DNA from: Manduca sexta | Lineage: Eukaryota > Arthropoda > Insecta > Lepidoptera > Sphingidae | Direction of reading: 5' to 3' | DNA: 64,000 nt | Assembly (NCBI RefSeq): GCF_014839805.1 | Contig: NC_051124.1 | Coordinates: 4,402,001-4,466,000 of the forward strand | Shown: piece by piece, positions 11,666 to 22,930 of the stretch | Layout of the letters: each line of letters begins with the position of its first letter | Numbering within the stretch: the stretch's first letter is position 1 | Position numbers and translations under genes: made by a program | The notes under the pieces: model-generated | The model's database searches: none | The model's input: only the letters and a program-made list of their open reading frames with translations | Told to the model about the DNA's origin: nothing

Positions 11666-13505
11666 ATGAATTTTTCCTTTTGACCAACACTTAAACAACT
11701 TGGTATATTGTACTGTCATTTCATTTAACTCATCCAGACATAAAAAATAAAATGTAAATAATGATTTCTTATATTTACGCGAATGTAAGACATTGAAGTA
11801 AAGTTTTATTTCGCTCGTAGAACGTAGAATCAGTTTGTACATTGTTATATTCTATCTATAATACACATCGACGCTTGATAGGCAATCATATCTAAGCGAC
11901 AAATATACCGAAAATGTATTCTATAAATATTTAGTATCGCCATATTTTTCTCCGTCATTTGATCGAGGCTTTGTAGGTCTAGGATAATTTTTATATCATT
12001 AGGCTATATCTTTATAAAATAAAAAGTTTAATTGTTATGAATTTTTATATTAAAATCGGAACTTTAAATCACTCTGCTCAAAAATTTACTAATTGTCGCT
12101 TAGATATTATTGCCTTTCAAGCATCGATATTGTTATGTAAGTGTATAAAGTTAGTAATAATGTTCGTTGCTATAAGTAAAATTGCCGTTAACCCAACAGA
12201 TCTCCGCTCCGTACCCAATTCTTATCCTATTATTCCTCCTTAGAATTCATCAATGCGATTATTTAGAGTTTTGGCGTTTATGGTGGTGTTCAGTTATCAG
12301 TACCCTGCTTGTATACTTTCGGATTTAAAAAAATAAAAATTAATTTTAAAATCAGTTAAAAAAATATTCCAGAAATACCGCGTTGCTCCCATAACATATA
12401 AAGGAAGTGGGAGACCAGAAAGTAGACACGTTTTATAAACAATACCTTCTCGGAAGTAGCTCTTAACAATAGTATCCGCTATGCTCAAAAGGATTAACAG
12501 ACTCTTCCATCAATTTTCGATGTGTCAAGCAATCAAATGTGATATTACGAGTAATTTGCTGAAAGGCTGGGAAAGACGTAAACATTACATCCGAATTCCG
12601 CTAAATATAAAATTATAGTGACATAGAGGCATAGCACGATGTATGGCGAGCCAATTATATTTATTTGGGAAGTAATTTCAATCCTGAGTAATGTATAATA
12701 ATTTCCAATGAGAAATATAAAACACAGTCGAAAAGTTAAAACTGCATATCTAAACTTTTTTAAAACCAATATTCATATATGTAGTACGTATATGGACAGC
12801 TGTTCAGATGAATCCCTTTTGTTGAAAGTACGACTAATAGGGGTCACTAACCGCGCAAGGACCCTGCACACTCGTTGACGACTCTACAAGGGAGGACGTG
12901 AGGGTACAGACCCTGATATGTGATATTGTGTTTTAGATTTAATCATATTTTTTTAATAAATTTATCTAAATGTCGAGACAAAAGGTCAACGACCTTCACA
13001 TGTAATTTGCTTTGAAGCTGAAACAGTGAAAGGTCATGTTACTGACCTTTACTGAATAATACGGATCACTTGACAATTAGATACCGTTTTAGATTATTCT
13101 TAATATCTTTAATAAAAAGATAATGTAACGATTATTAATGCTAACTGATCATTATTGTTATAATGATTTGAAGCGATCAGATGAGGCCTTAAATTAAACC
13201 GGGAGTTCCCAAGTTCGATTCAAATTGAGGTCGAACAGTTTTGACTAACGGTTTTGCAAGCGAAAAATGCATCATGCAACATTGTTTCTTCAGAATTCCA
13301 TGATTAAAATCATCATTATTCTTCTCTCGTGATTCCAATTTATTTAGCGTCGCGCGTCAGCACAGCATGTCTTAAGTTGAAAGTAATAAATATTTATTTA
13401 ACTTAATATATATTTTTCACATTCGAAACAATTTCCAAATGCACATTTGGACTCGTGTTGAAAGTGCACGTAACATTTATAAAGGTTGCATTTCGTCATC
13501 GCATC
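11666..13505. other. Non-coding stretch
   Basis: No gene is supported. Near 13195-13235 a box-B-like aagttcgattcaaa suggests a SINE scrap. Minus-strand AATAAA at 13398-13393 lies about 110 bp past the stop codon of the exon at 13506 and could be its polyadenylation signal. Confidence 0.4.
13393..13398 (-). promoter_or_regulatory. Possible polyadenylation signal AATAAA
   Basis: Minus-strand AATAAA about 110 bp after the stop of the candidate exon at 13506-13774. Such hexamers are frequent in AT-rich DNA, so it supports the exon only by position. Confidence 0.25.
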
Positions 13506-13774
13506 CTAAGCGTCCTCAAGATGTCCACACGGGCTGCACTTTTGCAATCCGGAATAGCGACGTGACTGAATCTCGAGTGCTCGACATTTATCTAAGCTAA
13601 CTGGCACACGCTTGCGACATCGGGCACCTATTCTGAGTACGCCGTACTCATCACACGAACTAGTTACGTTTGTGTCATAATTGTAGTGCGGTTTTCTTTT
13701 ATATCTTCCTCGTTGTTTTTTAATAGTGGTTTTTAAATGGATAGCGATTTCTTGCATTCTTCGTGGGTCGTAGA
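13506..13774 (-). CDS. Candidate terminal exon, basic Cys-containing protein, unidentified
   Basis: On the minus strand a pyrimidine-rich tract ends in CAAG (AG at 13776-13775), and an open frame of 88 codons follows to TAG at 13508-13506. The exon needs one base from an upstream exon. The peptide begins YDPRRMQEIAIHLK, has a strongly basic RGRYKRK segment resembling a furin-type cleavage site, and then a C-terminal half with five cysteines (SSC, ARC, DKC, QKC, SPC) ending CGHLEDA. That layout would suit a secreted precursor, but this is inference. Composition is much less AT-rich than the flanks, and a minus-strand AATAAA sits downstream. The open frame continues to an ATG at 13811, but those codons resemble an intron end. 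I do not recognise the family and no upstream exon was found. Confidence 0.42.
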
Positions 13775-13811
13775 CTTGGACACAGACAAATATACGGTTT
13801 ATGTATTGCAA

Positions 13812-14452
13812 ATGTCAGTGGTCGAGTAGGTAATTTCCTGGTATTATCTCCAACGTCCATGAACATCCTAGTTACAAAAGAGTTGTGGATACCCAGTCGG
13901 GAAGTAATAGGAATTAAAAAAGCGTGGGAGGTTATTTGGGCTTCAGGAAAATGGTAGACAAAATATCACAAAGAATATTTGGATATTTCGATAATAATTA
14001 AAGATAATTCGATCTTTTTAATTACTACTGTAATCGGAACTGCAGTTCGCAGTTCTATAACATTAACCATTAGTCCACACAATTGCATAAATAAAACGTC
14101 ATGTTACATTTTTTGCCACTTGATCTAGAATTCTGATTTAAGTGGTTCTAGTATTTGAATGTTTGTTAGTTGACATCAGTACTATTTGCTGCGTACTCAA
14201 GTTCTCTTATTTGGTTATTTGAGTAATCATTGTACACGTAACGTAACTGTATTGTGACATAATTAGGGTTCTTGTTTGCTTTAAGTGATATACAGCATGT
14301 TGAAAAAAGATGGTATCTATAATAGGTAAATGTGATAAGAATGATTTCTAGCTTATTTGTAAATGTAAAATTGAATTAGGTTCACAATTAGGTTTACGTG
14401 TTTAATTTATAATTAGAGTTATTGTTGATACTCGTGTTCTACTATACCCTGA
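13812..14452. other. Non-coding stretch
   Basis: No upstream exon for the 13506-13774 candidate could be identified here. AT-rich, no structure noted. Confidence 0.35.
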
Positions 14453-14876
14453 ATACCGACGGTTGAAAGGCTAATTGACGCAAGCGACATTTTTTTTTCA
14501 AAAAATTAAATGGTTGAAAGGCTAATAAATAGACCTAAGCGACTTTTTTTTAAATTTTAAATGGATGTAAGGCTAATTAATTGACGTAAGCGATATATTT
14601 TTTTAAAAAATTAAATAGTTGAAAAGCTCATTAATTGACGTAAGCGACATTTTTTTTTAAAAAATTAAATGGTGGAAAAGCTAATTAATTGACGTAAGCG
14701 ACATTTTTTTTTTCAAAAATTTAAATGTTTGAAAAGCTAATTAATTGACCTAAGCGACATTTTTTTTTAAATTTTACTTGTTTAAAAAACAAAGAACAAA
14801 GTGCTGAATTTAAATATGTATAAAACTTGTCGCAAATCATGTCGCTTAAGACAATTAGCCTTTCAACCGTTGATAT
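14453..14876. mobile_element. MITE with internal tandem array
   Basis: Terminal inverted repeats (left cggttgaaaggctaattg at about 14460, right its complement at about 14852-14869) enclose six head-to-tail units starting near 14463, 14514, 14565, 14619, 14673 and 14729. The period is 51-56 bp. Each unit repeats the left terminal sequence 'ttgaaaagctaattaattga' plus 'taagcgacat' and a T-run, so the array appears to come from duplication of the left terminus. Same family as 10300-10458. Confidence 0.7.
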
Positions 14877-15110
14877 ATATACATACTTCATCATCTATAC
14901 TCATATTCCCGAGTCCACAAGGTGTTAAGGTCAGTATAAAATTTTAATAGCTGGATTCAATGCAAAATAATTTCTTTTCGTGCTGACTTAAGAATGTAAT
15001 TTTATTAATTTAAGAATATTTGGTATTTTGTGATAACGACCTATAGTCATTCAAGGCAATCAGACAATAAATGAATATTATTTTGCTCAAAATAAAAAAA
15101 AATCGTAGTA

Positions 15111-16203
15111 GGCGCACTTGCCTCCGGAATGGGGCAAGTGCACCTGTGTAAAAAAAAACGCCAATATGAAACATTATAAAGAAAACACTCACTTTAGTCC
15201 ATAGAGAAATAAGTTTTACCCGCATTGCTCTTAGATAAATTTTAATCACTCAATATTATAACAAACACTGGCTGTTAAATCAAATTCGGGGCAAGTGCGC
15301 CATATATTTGTACATCAGGGCTTCAAAACATTTTACACATTTTTTTGTTATATTTAAAAAAATAGTAAAAAAAATGGTAGCCTTGATATGAAATCCATTT
15401 TATTTCTAAAAACTAAAAAAATAAACATATAAAAATGTAAGAATTAACAATTTTAATGCGTTATAATTCAATTACTTAGAATATGGCCTTATGACATTTG
15501 ATATGTTTTAACTGCATTATACCCAGATAACGTGCCTGATCGAACAGTTGCAACCTCTTCACGTAAAGTTATTCTAGACCAAAATATTTCAGTTTTTCTT
15601 TTGTTAAAACGAACGATCTAAAACAAACAAATATACGACGAATTAACTAATACGCCCTTTTATTTAAGTCGGCTTAAAATAAAATACCTTGAGTACTAAA
15701 ATTATGCTAAGACTAACATTATAATAATAATAATTCATATTAGTAAAACATATTCTCAAAAAAGGTTGGTGATATATGGTTCAGGGGCAAGTGCGCCATA
15801 CGACTAGTAACTGTGGCGCACTTGCCCTACTCGACAATTTTGAGGAACATTTTTCGCATTGCTAAAAAATCCTTTATTTTAGTATATATAAATAAAATTC
15901 AGGTAGGAAGTTAAAATAAAAGGTTTAAATTATGTACTCACTTTACTGGCTTACAGAAATATGTTACATATCTTGAAATATTTGATGTTATCTTTCACGT
16001 GGTCATCTCTGTTTACAGGTCTAAATGACACTTAAAATAAAATGGCGAATAAATCGTATTAAAATGAACAGAGCCATTTGTGTTTTTTAGTGGAACAGTA
16101 TTTCAGTTAGTAGCATTGATATAAGATTGCGGTAATTGTATAACATTAATAGTTTTCGATTTTTTTAGGGTAGGTGCACTTACCCCGTCGGCACACTTGC
16201 CCC
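15111..16203. repeat. Cluster of seven GGGGCAAGTGCGCC-type motifs
   Basis: Near-identical 13-14-bp motifs occur at 15111-15123 (-), 15131-15144 (+), 15288-15301 (+), 15784-15797 (+), 15815-15827 (-), 16173-16186 (-) and 16190-16203 (-). The pairs at 15111/15131 and 15784/15815 face each other and can form hairpins with loops of 7 and 17 nt. The DNA between them is AT-rich without a gene. They may be termini of nested or solo-end DNA transposons; no target duplication was found. Confidence 0.6.
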
Positions 16204-16794
16204 ACCTGACCTTAGTCGTGATGTAAAATGTAACTCATGTCTTAGTTTCACCACAACCAGATATACTAAGGTTTCTTTTATAATTTATAACTATAGTCAG
16301 AATAAAAAAAATAACAAAACTTGTCAAGGAAGGATTCAGGTGTGATTTTCTAAACATTACCACCGTGACCTTTGTGTAATAAGCCTTATGAGGTCAAAAG
16401 TAACTTCCTCATACATTTCTTGGTCATTGTTTTATTACTCGTAGCCGTAGTAATGTAAAACAGGCGGATGTTGCATACGTTGCATATCGTTGAGTCGTTT
16501 GTACAATTAATTATACTAATTAACGCGTTTGTAAAGGTTTTAATGAAAAAAGGTGTTGGTCAGATCTTTTGTAGTTCGCGTCGTGCGTATGTTATGTATA
16601 TACATATATGTTGGAACTTGGAGCTACGTGTGTATTTTTTTAAAGAGTTATCCCTTTATTCTGAGTACTATAGCATTTCAAGGACTTATTCAGATATGAA
16701 TTGTAAGCTGTATTTGCTAAGATGGTGTTTGGACTATATAATAGTATATTATTAACTATGCTACATTATTTTTTATCGTTCGTTACTATAGTCT
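16204..16794. other. Non-coding stretch
   Basis: A 95-codon plus frame (16468-16755) begins at an alternative codon, has no motif and is AT-rich. I treat it as chance. Confidence 0.35.
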
Positions 16795-16985
16795 GATGTT
16801 TTTTTATGTTTACGTGAATATTAGACATAAAAAAAAAATGTTTTCAGATTTTTTATTTTTTATTTGATTTGTTTTTTTCGCGGTTTTTTATATTTTAATT
16901 TTCTTTCATCATAGCGTTTCGAAGACTGCAGCGTTCAATGCTCATGGGCGGACTCTCAGTCCGCAAAAACGATAAAAACAGCGAT
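16795..16985 (+). repeat. 'cgtttcgaagac' MITE family, degenerate copy
   Basis: It contains 'tgtttacgtgaatattagac', a T-rich arm with 'cgcggttttttatattttaa', and the centre 'gcgtttcgaagactgcagc'. These match the blocks at 31340-31475. Boundaries are approximate. Confidence 0.5.
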
Positions 16986-17329
16986 TAATAACGCAAAATA
17001 AGTTTTATTTGGATACTGTTTAGTCTATTTTAACTGCAAAACAAATGTAAGCAATAAGCACTAATAAATATATAATTCTGAAGGACATTGTAACCAATGT
17101 ATCAGGCAATTATGAGATAACATTGACAATATGGCCAGTGCAGTTCAGTCGAATGTAGGGCTCTGTAATTAAAAATAAATACGGTGTAGGTTTTTAATAA
17201 AAACATTTCGGAAGTTGATAAAAAGGCAATAATGGTTGTTATATAAGCAACAAGGCATAATACATATTCATAAATATAATAAGTTATAAATCAATAGCAT
17301 GTATAAAATCCTATATTTTTACAATATGG

Positions 17330-17435
17330 CAGACCTCGTGCGTGTGCAGGGTCCGGTGTTTATTTACGATGGACCACGTGGCGACCTCCAAGGACGGATG
17401 TATCCCACACTCGTGCAAGAATGTGCTGATTCTGT
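17330..17435 (+). other. Candidate internal exon
   Basis: A GC-richer island in AT-rich DNA reads LVRVQGPVFIYDGPRGDLQG then RMYPTLVQECADSV. It is bounded by an AG at about 17329 and by GTAGGTAGAA, which offers a GT donor, at about 17433-17442. The open frame continues past this into AT-rich codons, which looks like read-through into an intron. No family is recognised and no neighbouring exon found. A repeat fragment is the main alternative. Confidence 0.25.
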
Positions 17436-18974
17436 AGGTAGAAACATATTTAATATTAAACTTGGCAACATACTTTTGAATATTTTATTTTATTTTGGCA
17501 TAGCAAGAGTAAAAAATATAGATGTAAAAAATATACATAATGTTACTACATTATTGGTTCTAAATTCAAATTCTTATTTAAAAGATAATATGCACAGCGT
17601 TATGTATTTTAATAAATAATATTTTAGTGATATTATAAGTTTGCAAATCGAGGAAAACTTATAATAAATAAATAAAATAATTAGGACGGCTAATATGATT
17701 TAATCATTAACATGATCATTAACAATTCGAAAATAGCTGTTAATACAAAAGGTAAACCCATTAAAATGTATTTTAAATGTATTATGTAATAATAACCATA
17801 AAATTAATATTTAACATAATATAAGTACTTATTATGAGCGTTGTTGGTAGAAACTTTGGTTTTAAACAAAACTGACTCTTATTGCAAACAATAAAATTAA
17901 AATATTTTTAATGTAACATTATTGTTTAGTAATAATATATCGGCTAATGAAATTATAATTTAAACATTAGCAATAAATTTCGCTGCACTAAATGGGCTTC
18001 ACAACATTTGGTTACTGGTAAACAACCGTAAATCAATCCGGAATAATAAATACTGGCATAAATCACACAGTAACTTGTTACCGTTCAAAACAATGTCACC
18101 TGAATTGTTTAATATCTGACATTGATTGTGAAATGATCGTCACACCTTATGGAATTATTAGCATATTTTGTTTCATGCTTCACGTAGAAAATAAGTTTTT
18201 TTTTTTTTAATTCTAAAAACACATTCTAATTATAATACTGCCATTTTAAAAAGTACCTCAATAAAATACAAGACGGCTTCACCGTACTGCCACAAACAGA
18301 AGACACGTATATAGTTATGATAATATGGTATCTATTGTTATCATACATAGGATTTTAAATATGTTTGAAATGCCCCTTGAAATCGTTTGATGTGGATGCC
18401 TGAAATCATTGAATGGTCTAGTTTTAACTGTTTACTTAAGGTCGTTTTTTATTGGGGAATTAAATTAAGGTGCTGCGCAGACGCTGACTTAATGATGAAA
18501 TTGACTTTCTGTAGTTGTCAAAACAACTTTTATACTGTTATATAGTTATATTTGAACGATGATATTGTCCTGCTGCGGTTGCCAAAATGACTTAACTATA
18601 TTTCCCAGCAAACAAGTTATTAGCGTCTGAGTAACGGCTTAATCAAAAAGGGTCTTAGATCAATAATTATTAATGCTATAAATATGCGAAGCGCAAGTCA
18701 ACACTGTAACGGACAAAGACGAAACCTTGAATGTGATGATTTATTCTCCTACGCTGACATTTAAATTGATTTATAAACTAATCTGACAGTTGTCAGAGAT
18801 AAGCTTATCACTGTATTGTCTGAGGTGAGTGGAAGCTATAAATGGTAATTAATGCGCTGTTACGAAATAAGCGATTTGTATTTTAATACCATTTGAATGT
18901 TTAGACTATTTGTATAGGACATTTGATGAAATATAAAATCTTTTATAGCCAAATGTAGGGGATGTAAAGAAAAC
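17436..18974. other. Non-coding stretch
   Basis: AT-rich, no gene. A short palindrome tctgacagttgtcaga lies near 18782-18797, followed by a GTGAGT at about 18825. Alone, these do not support an exon. Confidence 0.35.
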
Positions 18975-19135
18975 ACACGTATCAAGCTTATATCCTCGAA
19001 GGGGTAGGTAGAGGCTATTAGAGCACCCACTTTTCGCCGTGTGTGTACGGTTCCATGATGTGATAGGGGCGGACCTGTATCAGCCATATATCAGGCACAA
19101 ATTCTAGACTCCGAGCTGATACAAAAGAAAATTTT
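18975..19135 (-). mobile_element. tRNA-derived SINE, 3' part, minus strand
   Basis: Plus-strand text 'cctcgaaggggtaggtagag', 'gcacccacttttcgccgtgt' and 'gcacaaattctagactccga' is the reverse complement of the 3' half of the SINE at 40801-41052. The tRNA-like head is absent. Confidence 0.7.
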
Positions 19136-19611
19136 TTTTTGCTATGACAGGTGGATACAATAGATAAGGTCAGCTATCAATACAATTATCTTTTTCATTA
19201 ATCCCCTTAAATGTAAGCCTTGAAATGTACAATGTGCGCACCCGCAACAATTAGATTTATTTAGCAATGCGCTTCGGAATGTTGATTATGTTAATTAAAA
19301 TATATATAAATGTGTTTTTTTTTTGTTGTTAGCAAGGTTCTTGTGTTTTTATATTTTGATATAAATTGACCCTGTCCGCTTGAAAGTTTTGGTTTTGAAT
19401 AAATACATTCGAGAATTTTATGTAACTATATTTTACTTTTGACAGTACCATAGTTTTTAAATTTGATTAAATCTCACTATAATAAGGTCCAGAATATAAT
19501 TTATTATTGTACAATAACTTATTATCGCTATAGGACAATACACTGTCACCTGTTTTATATAGTCAAGTTATTTCAATTCAGTTCAAGCAATCATCCATCA
19601 TCCATAAAAAG
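19136..19611. other. Non-coding stretch
   Basis: AT-rich with a poly-T run near 19315. No feature supported. Confidence 0.4.
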
Positions 19612-19712
19612 TTCTGGAGTGGCGACCACGAACCGGGAGACGCAGCGTAGGCAGGTCCCCCACGAGATAGACCGACGATCTGGTGAGAGGAGGCCTATGT
19701 CCAGGATGATGA
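19612..19712 (+). mobile_element. RTE-like LINE, rearranged C-terminal fragment
   Basis: The plus strand encodes RPRTGRRSVGRSPTR, an in-frame stop, then TDDLVR. This is the conserved 'WRPRxGRRSVGRPPTRWTDDL' segment of lepidopteran RTE-like ORFs. It then jumps to the 'ggcctatgtcca' tail and GATGATGAA. An internal deletion and stop mark it as dead. Confidence 0.65.
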
Positions 19713-20151
19713 ATCATTCATAAAGCTTTAGAGAATCCAGAGCCATTCCATGATATAATTTCTATTCCAATATCAGACAGCGATAGTTTTAGTAAGTCAC
19801 TAATACAGTTTATTAGGGCGATTTCGATTACTAGACTTAGTTACAATTGGCGACTAATCTAACCGCACATGCAATCAAATCCGACCGATATACCGAGAAT
19901 TCTACTGGCGTCGTCATAGAAACCACAATAAATGATATTTCGAGCCCCACATTTCGTTCGTCCGAGTGTAACGGTGCCTTAATGATATAATAATAGAGCT
20001 GATGGTTGCGCGTGTGTGTAATTGCCCTAACTTTGGTGCTGGGCAGATGTGCCTTGGATTCGTCGAATTTAGATTGGACTAGTTTTATATTCTATTTTTG
20101 ATTCGTTTGACAATAAATTAATATAAATATATACTTCTGTATATATTTATA

Positions 20152-20397
20152 TTTGCTTGCGGCTTCGTCCGCGTGAAGAACTTTTCCGGGTTATTTTTTT
20201 CCGATTTACTTGATAATTATCGTTATATTATGAACAAATTACACAAAATCATTATAAATTGTAGCCTATGTGTTGTTCTTATGTATAACCAATATTACTG
20301 TAAAGTTTCATCCACATCCGTTGAGTAGTTTTTTCGTGAAAGAGGAATAAACATACATCCATAATCACAAACTTTTGCATTTATAATATTAGTAGGA
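20152..20397 (-). mobile_element. Helitron-like short element, minus strand
   Basis: On the minus strand it begins A^TC at 20397 ('tcctactaatattataaatg'), continues through the 'ctactcaacggatgtggatg' block, and ends in 'cacgcggacgaagccgcaag' near 20152. Related copies are at 23168-23381 and 52580-52797. The CTAG end is not preserved. Confidence 0.55.
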
Positions 20398-20422
20398 TTA
20401 TTTTGTACAAGTATCGTTATAC

Positions 20423-20466
20423 TACAAAATTTACATTTGTATCGTTATACAAATGTAAATTTTGTA
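20423..20466. repeat. Perfect 20-bp hairpin with 4-nt loop
   Basis: Stem arms 20423-20442 and 20447-20466 are exact reverse complements separated by cgtt. It lies just downstream of the Helitron-like element at 20152-20397. It is AT-rich and may be a palindrome associated with that insertion. Confidence 0.7.
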
Positions 20467-22133
20467 CAAAGAAAATTGAAGAACATTTAAATCCATTTGG
20501 ATTACTGGCTTCATTATGGTTATATAATATATTGTATATTGTTATATCATGTTGAATCAAAATCGCATTGCCCATTCCTAACCCATAGAGTCAAATGTAT
20601 CAAATAGAAATGGAATGGAATATTAGAAATCTTAGGGCCGCTTGTACGACCTTAGTGTATAGTAAATGGTAGATTATATTGTGTATTGGGAAATATATCC
20701 TTGAGCTATGGATCAAATTGAATTACGTACGTGATCCAATCTGTTGAATAAATTATGTCCATTCTGATGGTTGCAATTCGCCATCGTTAGTTTCGTTTTC
20801 AATTAATGTTCGGTTTTGAAATATTGAAGGGAATATTTGTCGTTTCTTAGTTATTTTGAATTACGACGTGCTCTCGTAAATATACTATTATGGCTCCACG
20901 TGTTCGTAAGGATTTAGAGATGTTTAAAAAAGTACTTTTAACTTCAATAAATATCGGCAATGCACCTATAATGAGTGCCATAGTATTGAAGATGAATATC
21001 AGTTACCTTCGAGTATTGGCATTCCCACTTATTATATGAAAATCTTTCAAAGCATAGACGAATAATAATCTTCCCGGCATCAAGGTGGCCAATGGCAGCA
21101 ACATAGCAATAAGTTCTTATTCGTAATTATATTGTTTTACGTTTTACTTACATGTTATTAAATAACAATAATTTTATGTTTACGTAAAACTGTAAAATAA
21201 TTTGGACATAACCTATCCACAATTGCGATTCTAAGCTAATGTGGGAGGTCACATTTTGGCGTGACTATTCGGGGACGGCCGATCCTCATATAATTTATGT
21301 AACTCGGACACATACGAAACTTAAACGCAAACTTTATTGTGACGTGTGAAATAGTGTAACAGACTTGCGTAATTAAAGCGTTACATTAGAATAATTGGCA
21401 TTGTTTTAAAATAATTACGGTGCTTTTGTAACTGAACTTTTACTGTTTTTGTCTCATAGTTTAATGTTACTAATGACTAGATGGATATAGAGTATTTGTT
21501 AATAGATCCCACTCTACATTAACAAAAGATCTATGTACTTCATTTCATCAAAAATAAACAACGGGAGTTTTTTTCCAGGAAAGGTCTCTAAATAAACTGT
21601 CTACAAAAATCACTAAAACAAAAATATTGAGTAAATATTAAGTAGTTATAAATTTTGGAGTGTGTGAAATGAGAACCTCTTTCTTTTTATGTAGTCGGGT
21701 AAAAAGAACGTTTGATTTTTATTTAATTAATTGTGTAGATAGTAATAATCGTCATCGTGTGTTATTTACTACCATTTTCAATAAAAGAACCTAATCGCTT
21801 TTTCGGATCTATCTTAAAAATGGAACAATCAGAACAAAGTTTTTTTGACATGCTTACAAATGAGTTACATATTTTGATTGGTTAATTCTCGGAATCGGAT
21901 CGAGATTGAGATCGTTTATTGAAAACGGTTGTTAGACAGCTTCGTTTCGGCCTTACGGAGGTTTAAATAGTAACAGGACGGCAAAATATTAACGGCTATC
22001 AACAATCTATAGGTAGATGTGAAACGTCACTCGTTTGATATTTTACTACCTATGATATATTTATTCAGTACAAACTTTCCTATAAAATGACTGTCATTGT
22101 TACTACTGCATTAAGATGTTCATAATCTCAAAC
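20467..22133. other. Non-coding stretch
   Basis: AT-rich sequence upstream of tRNA-Tyr. No gene, repeat family or promoter could be supported. Confidence 0.4.
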
Positions 22134-22222
22134 CCTTCGATAGCTCAGTTGGTAGAGCGGTGGACTGTAGACGGTATGATATTGTTATCCATAGGTCGCT
22201 GGTTCAAATCCGGCTCGAAGGA
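22134..22222 (+). tRNA. tRNA-Tyr (GTA) with a 16-nt intron
   Basis: The acceptor stem pairs CCTTCGA (22134-22140) with TCGAAGG (22215-22221), and A at 22222 is the discriminator. Box A lies in tagctcagttggtagag and box B in ggttcaaatcc. The anticodon GTA is at 22167-22169. The 16 bases at 22171-22186 interrupt the loop one base after the anticodon, the standard intron position, and tRNA-Tyr genes of animals usually carry an intron there. Removing it gives a 73-nt tRNA before CCA addition. A T6 run at 22234-22239 serves as Pol III terminator. All arms look intact, so the gene is probably functional. Confidence 0.95.
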
Positions 22223-22233
22223 TCTATTTCATA

Positions 22234-22239
22234 TTTTTT
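22234..22239 (+). terminator. Pol III T-run terminator of tRNA-Tyr
   Basis: Six T residues 12 bp past the discriminator base of the tRNA-Tyr gene. Confidence 0.8.
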
Positions 22240-22398
22240 ATTACAAGATGATTAGAAATTATATGATAGTTCTGTCAGAATGATAATAGTTGACATTGTA
22301 ATAATGATAACTAAGATGGCGACTCAAGTGTTTTTTGTTTCTAACCATTTTATTATATAGTTTCGATAGTACGATAATGTTCATATTCCCATGCGTGA

Positions 22399-22479
22399 CA
22401 TTCGATAGCTCAGTTGGTGGACTGTAGACGGTAAGGAATTGTTATTCATAGGTCGCTGGTTCAAATCCGGCTCGAAGGA
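22399..22479 (+). pseudogene. tRNA-Tyr pseudogene, D-arm deletion
   Basis: This is a near copy of the tRNA at 22134-22222, 176 bp downstream on the same strand. Compared with it, 8 nt (agagcggt) covering the 3' side of the D arm and the start of the anticodon stem are missing. The acceptor 5' strand is CATTCGA, giving a mismatch at the second pair, and one anticodon-stem base changed C to T. Anticodon GTA, a 16-nt intron with a few substitutions, box B and a T6 run (22482-22487) remain. The 5' flanks also align ('atgttcata'), which suggests a local segmental duplication rather than retroposition. It is unlikely to fold as a functional tRNA. Confidence 0.85.
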
Positions 22480-22684
22480 TGTTTTTTACTTTTTATTCCC
22501 AAGATCTTTGTCTGCTTATAATTGCAATTTGCATAGCTGATAGAAGGTTCCCGAATATTTTTTATACAAGACTATTGAGATAGAAATCATCATACTAAAC
22601 CTATGTTTCACTATTAGTTATTTAGTAGCTAGGTATATATTAGCAGCAATAACTTAATTGACATTTAAAAATACTGCCCAGAAT

Positions 22685-22930
22685 AATGTCTGCAGGTTCA
22701 AAAGCCAAGGGCGCACCTCTGCCTTTTTTAAAGTTATGTGAGTATTCTTTGTAAATTATCGCTTGCTCGGCGAAGGAAAACATCGTGAGAAAAACTGCAT
22801 ACCTGAGAAGTTCTGAAGTCTGCCAATCCGCGCTAGGTCAGCGTGGTGGACCAAGACCTTATCTCTCTCAGCAGTAGACCAGGCCCGTGCCCAGCAGTGG
22901 GACAGTATATAATACAGGGCTGATATATTA
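22685..22930 (+). mobile_element. tRNA-derived SINE, 5'-truncated
   Basis: From box B (gcaggttcaaaagcc) onward it follows the complete SINE at 63623: 'gaaggaaaacatcgtgag', 'tgcatacctgagaagttct', 'gtcagcgtggtggac', 'cccagcagtgggacagtat' and 'aatacagggctgata'. Box A and the rest of the tRNA head are missing. Confidence 0.8.

Noticed and set aside
16468..16755. 95-codon plus-strand frame
   Set aside because: AT-rich translation with an alternative start, no domain or splice context.
18782..18830. Palindrome followed by AG|GTGAGT, possible microexon
   Set aside because: Only about 35 nt, no neighbouring exon, and such motif pairs are expected by chance.
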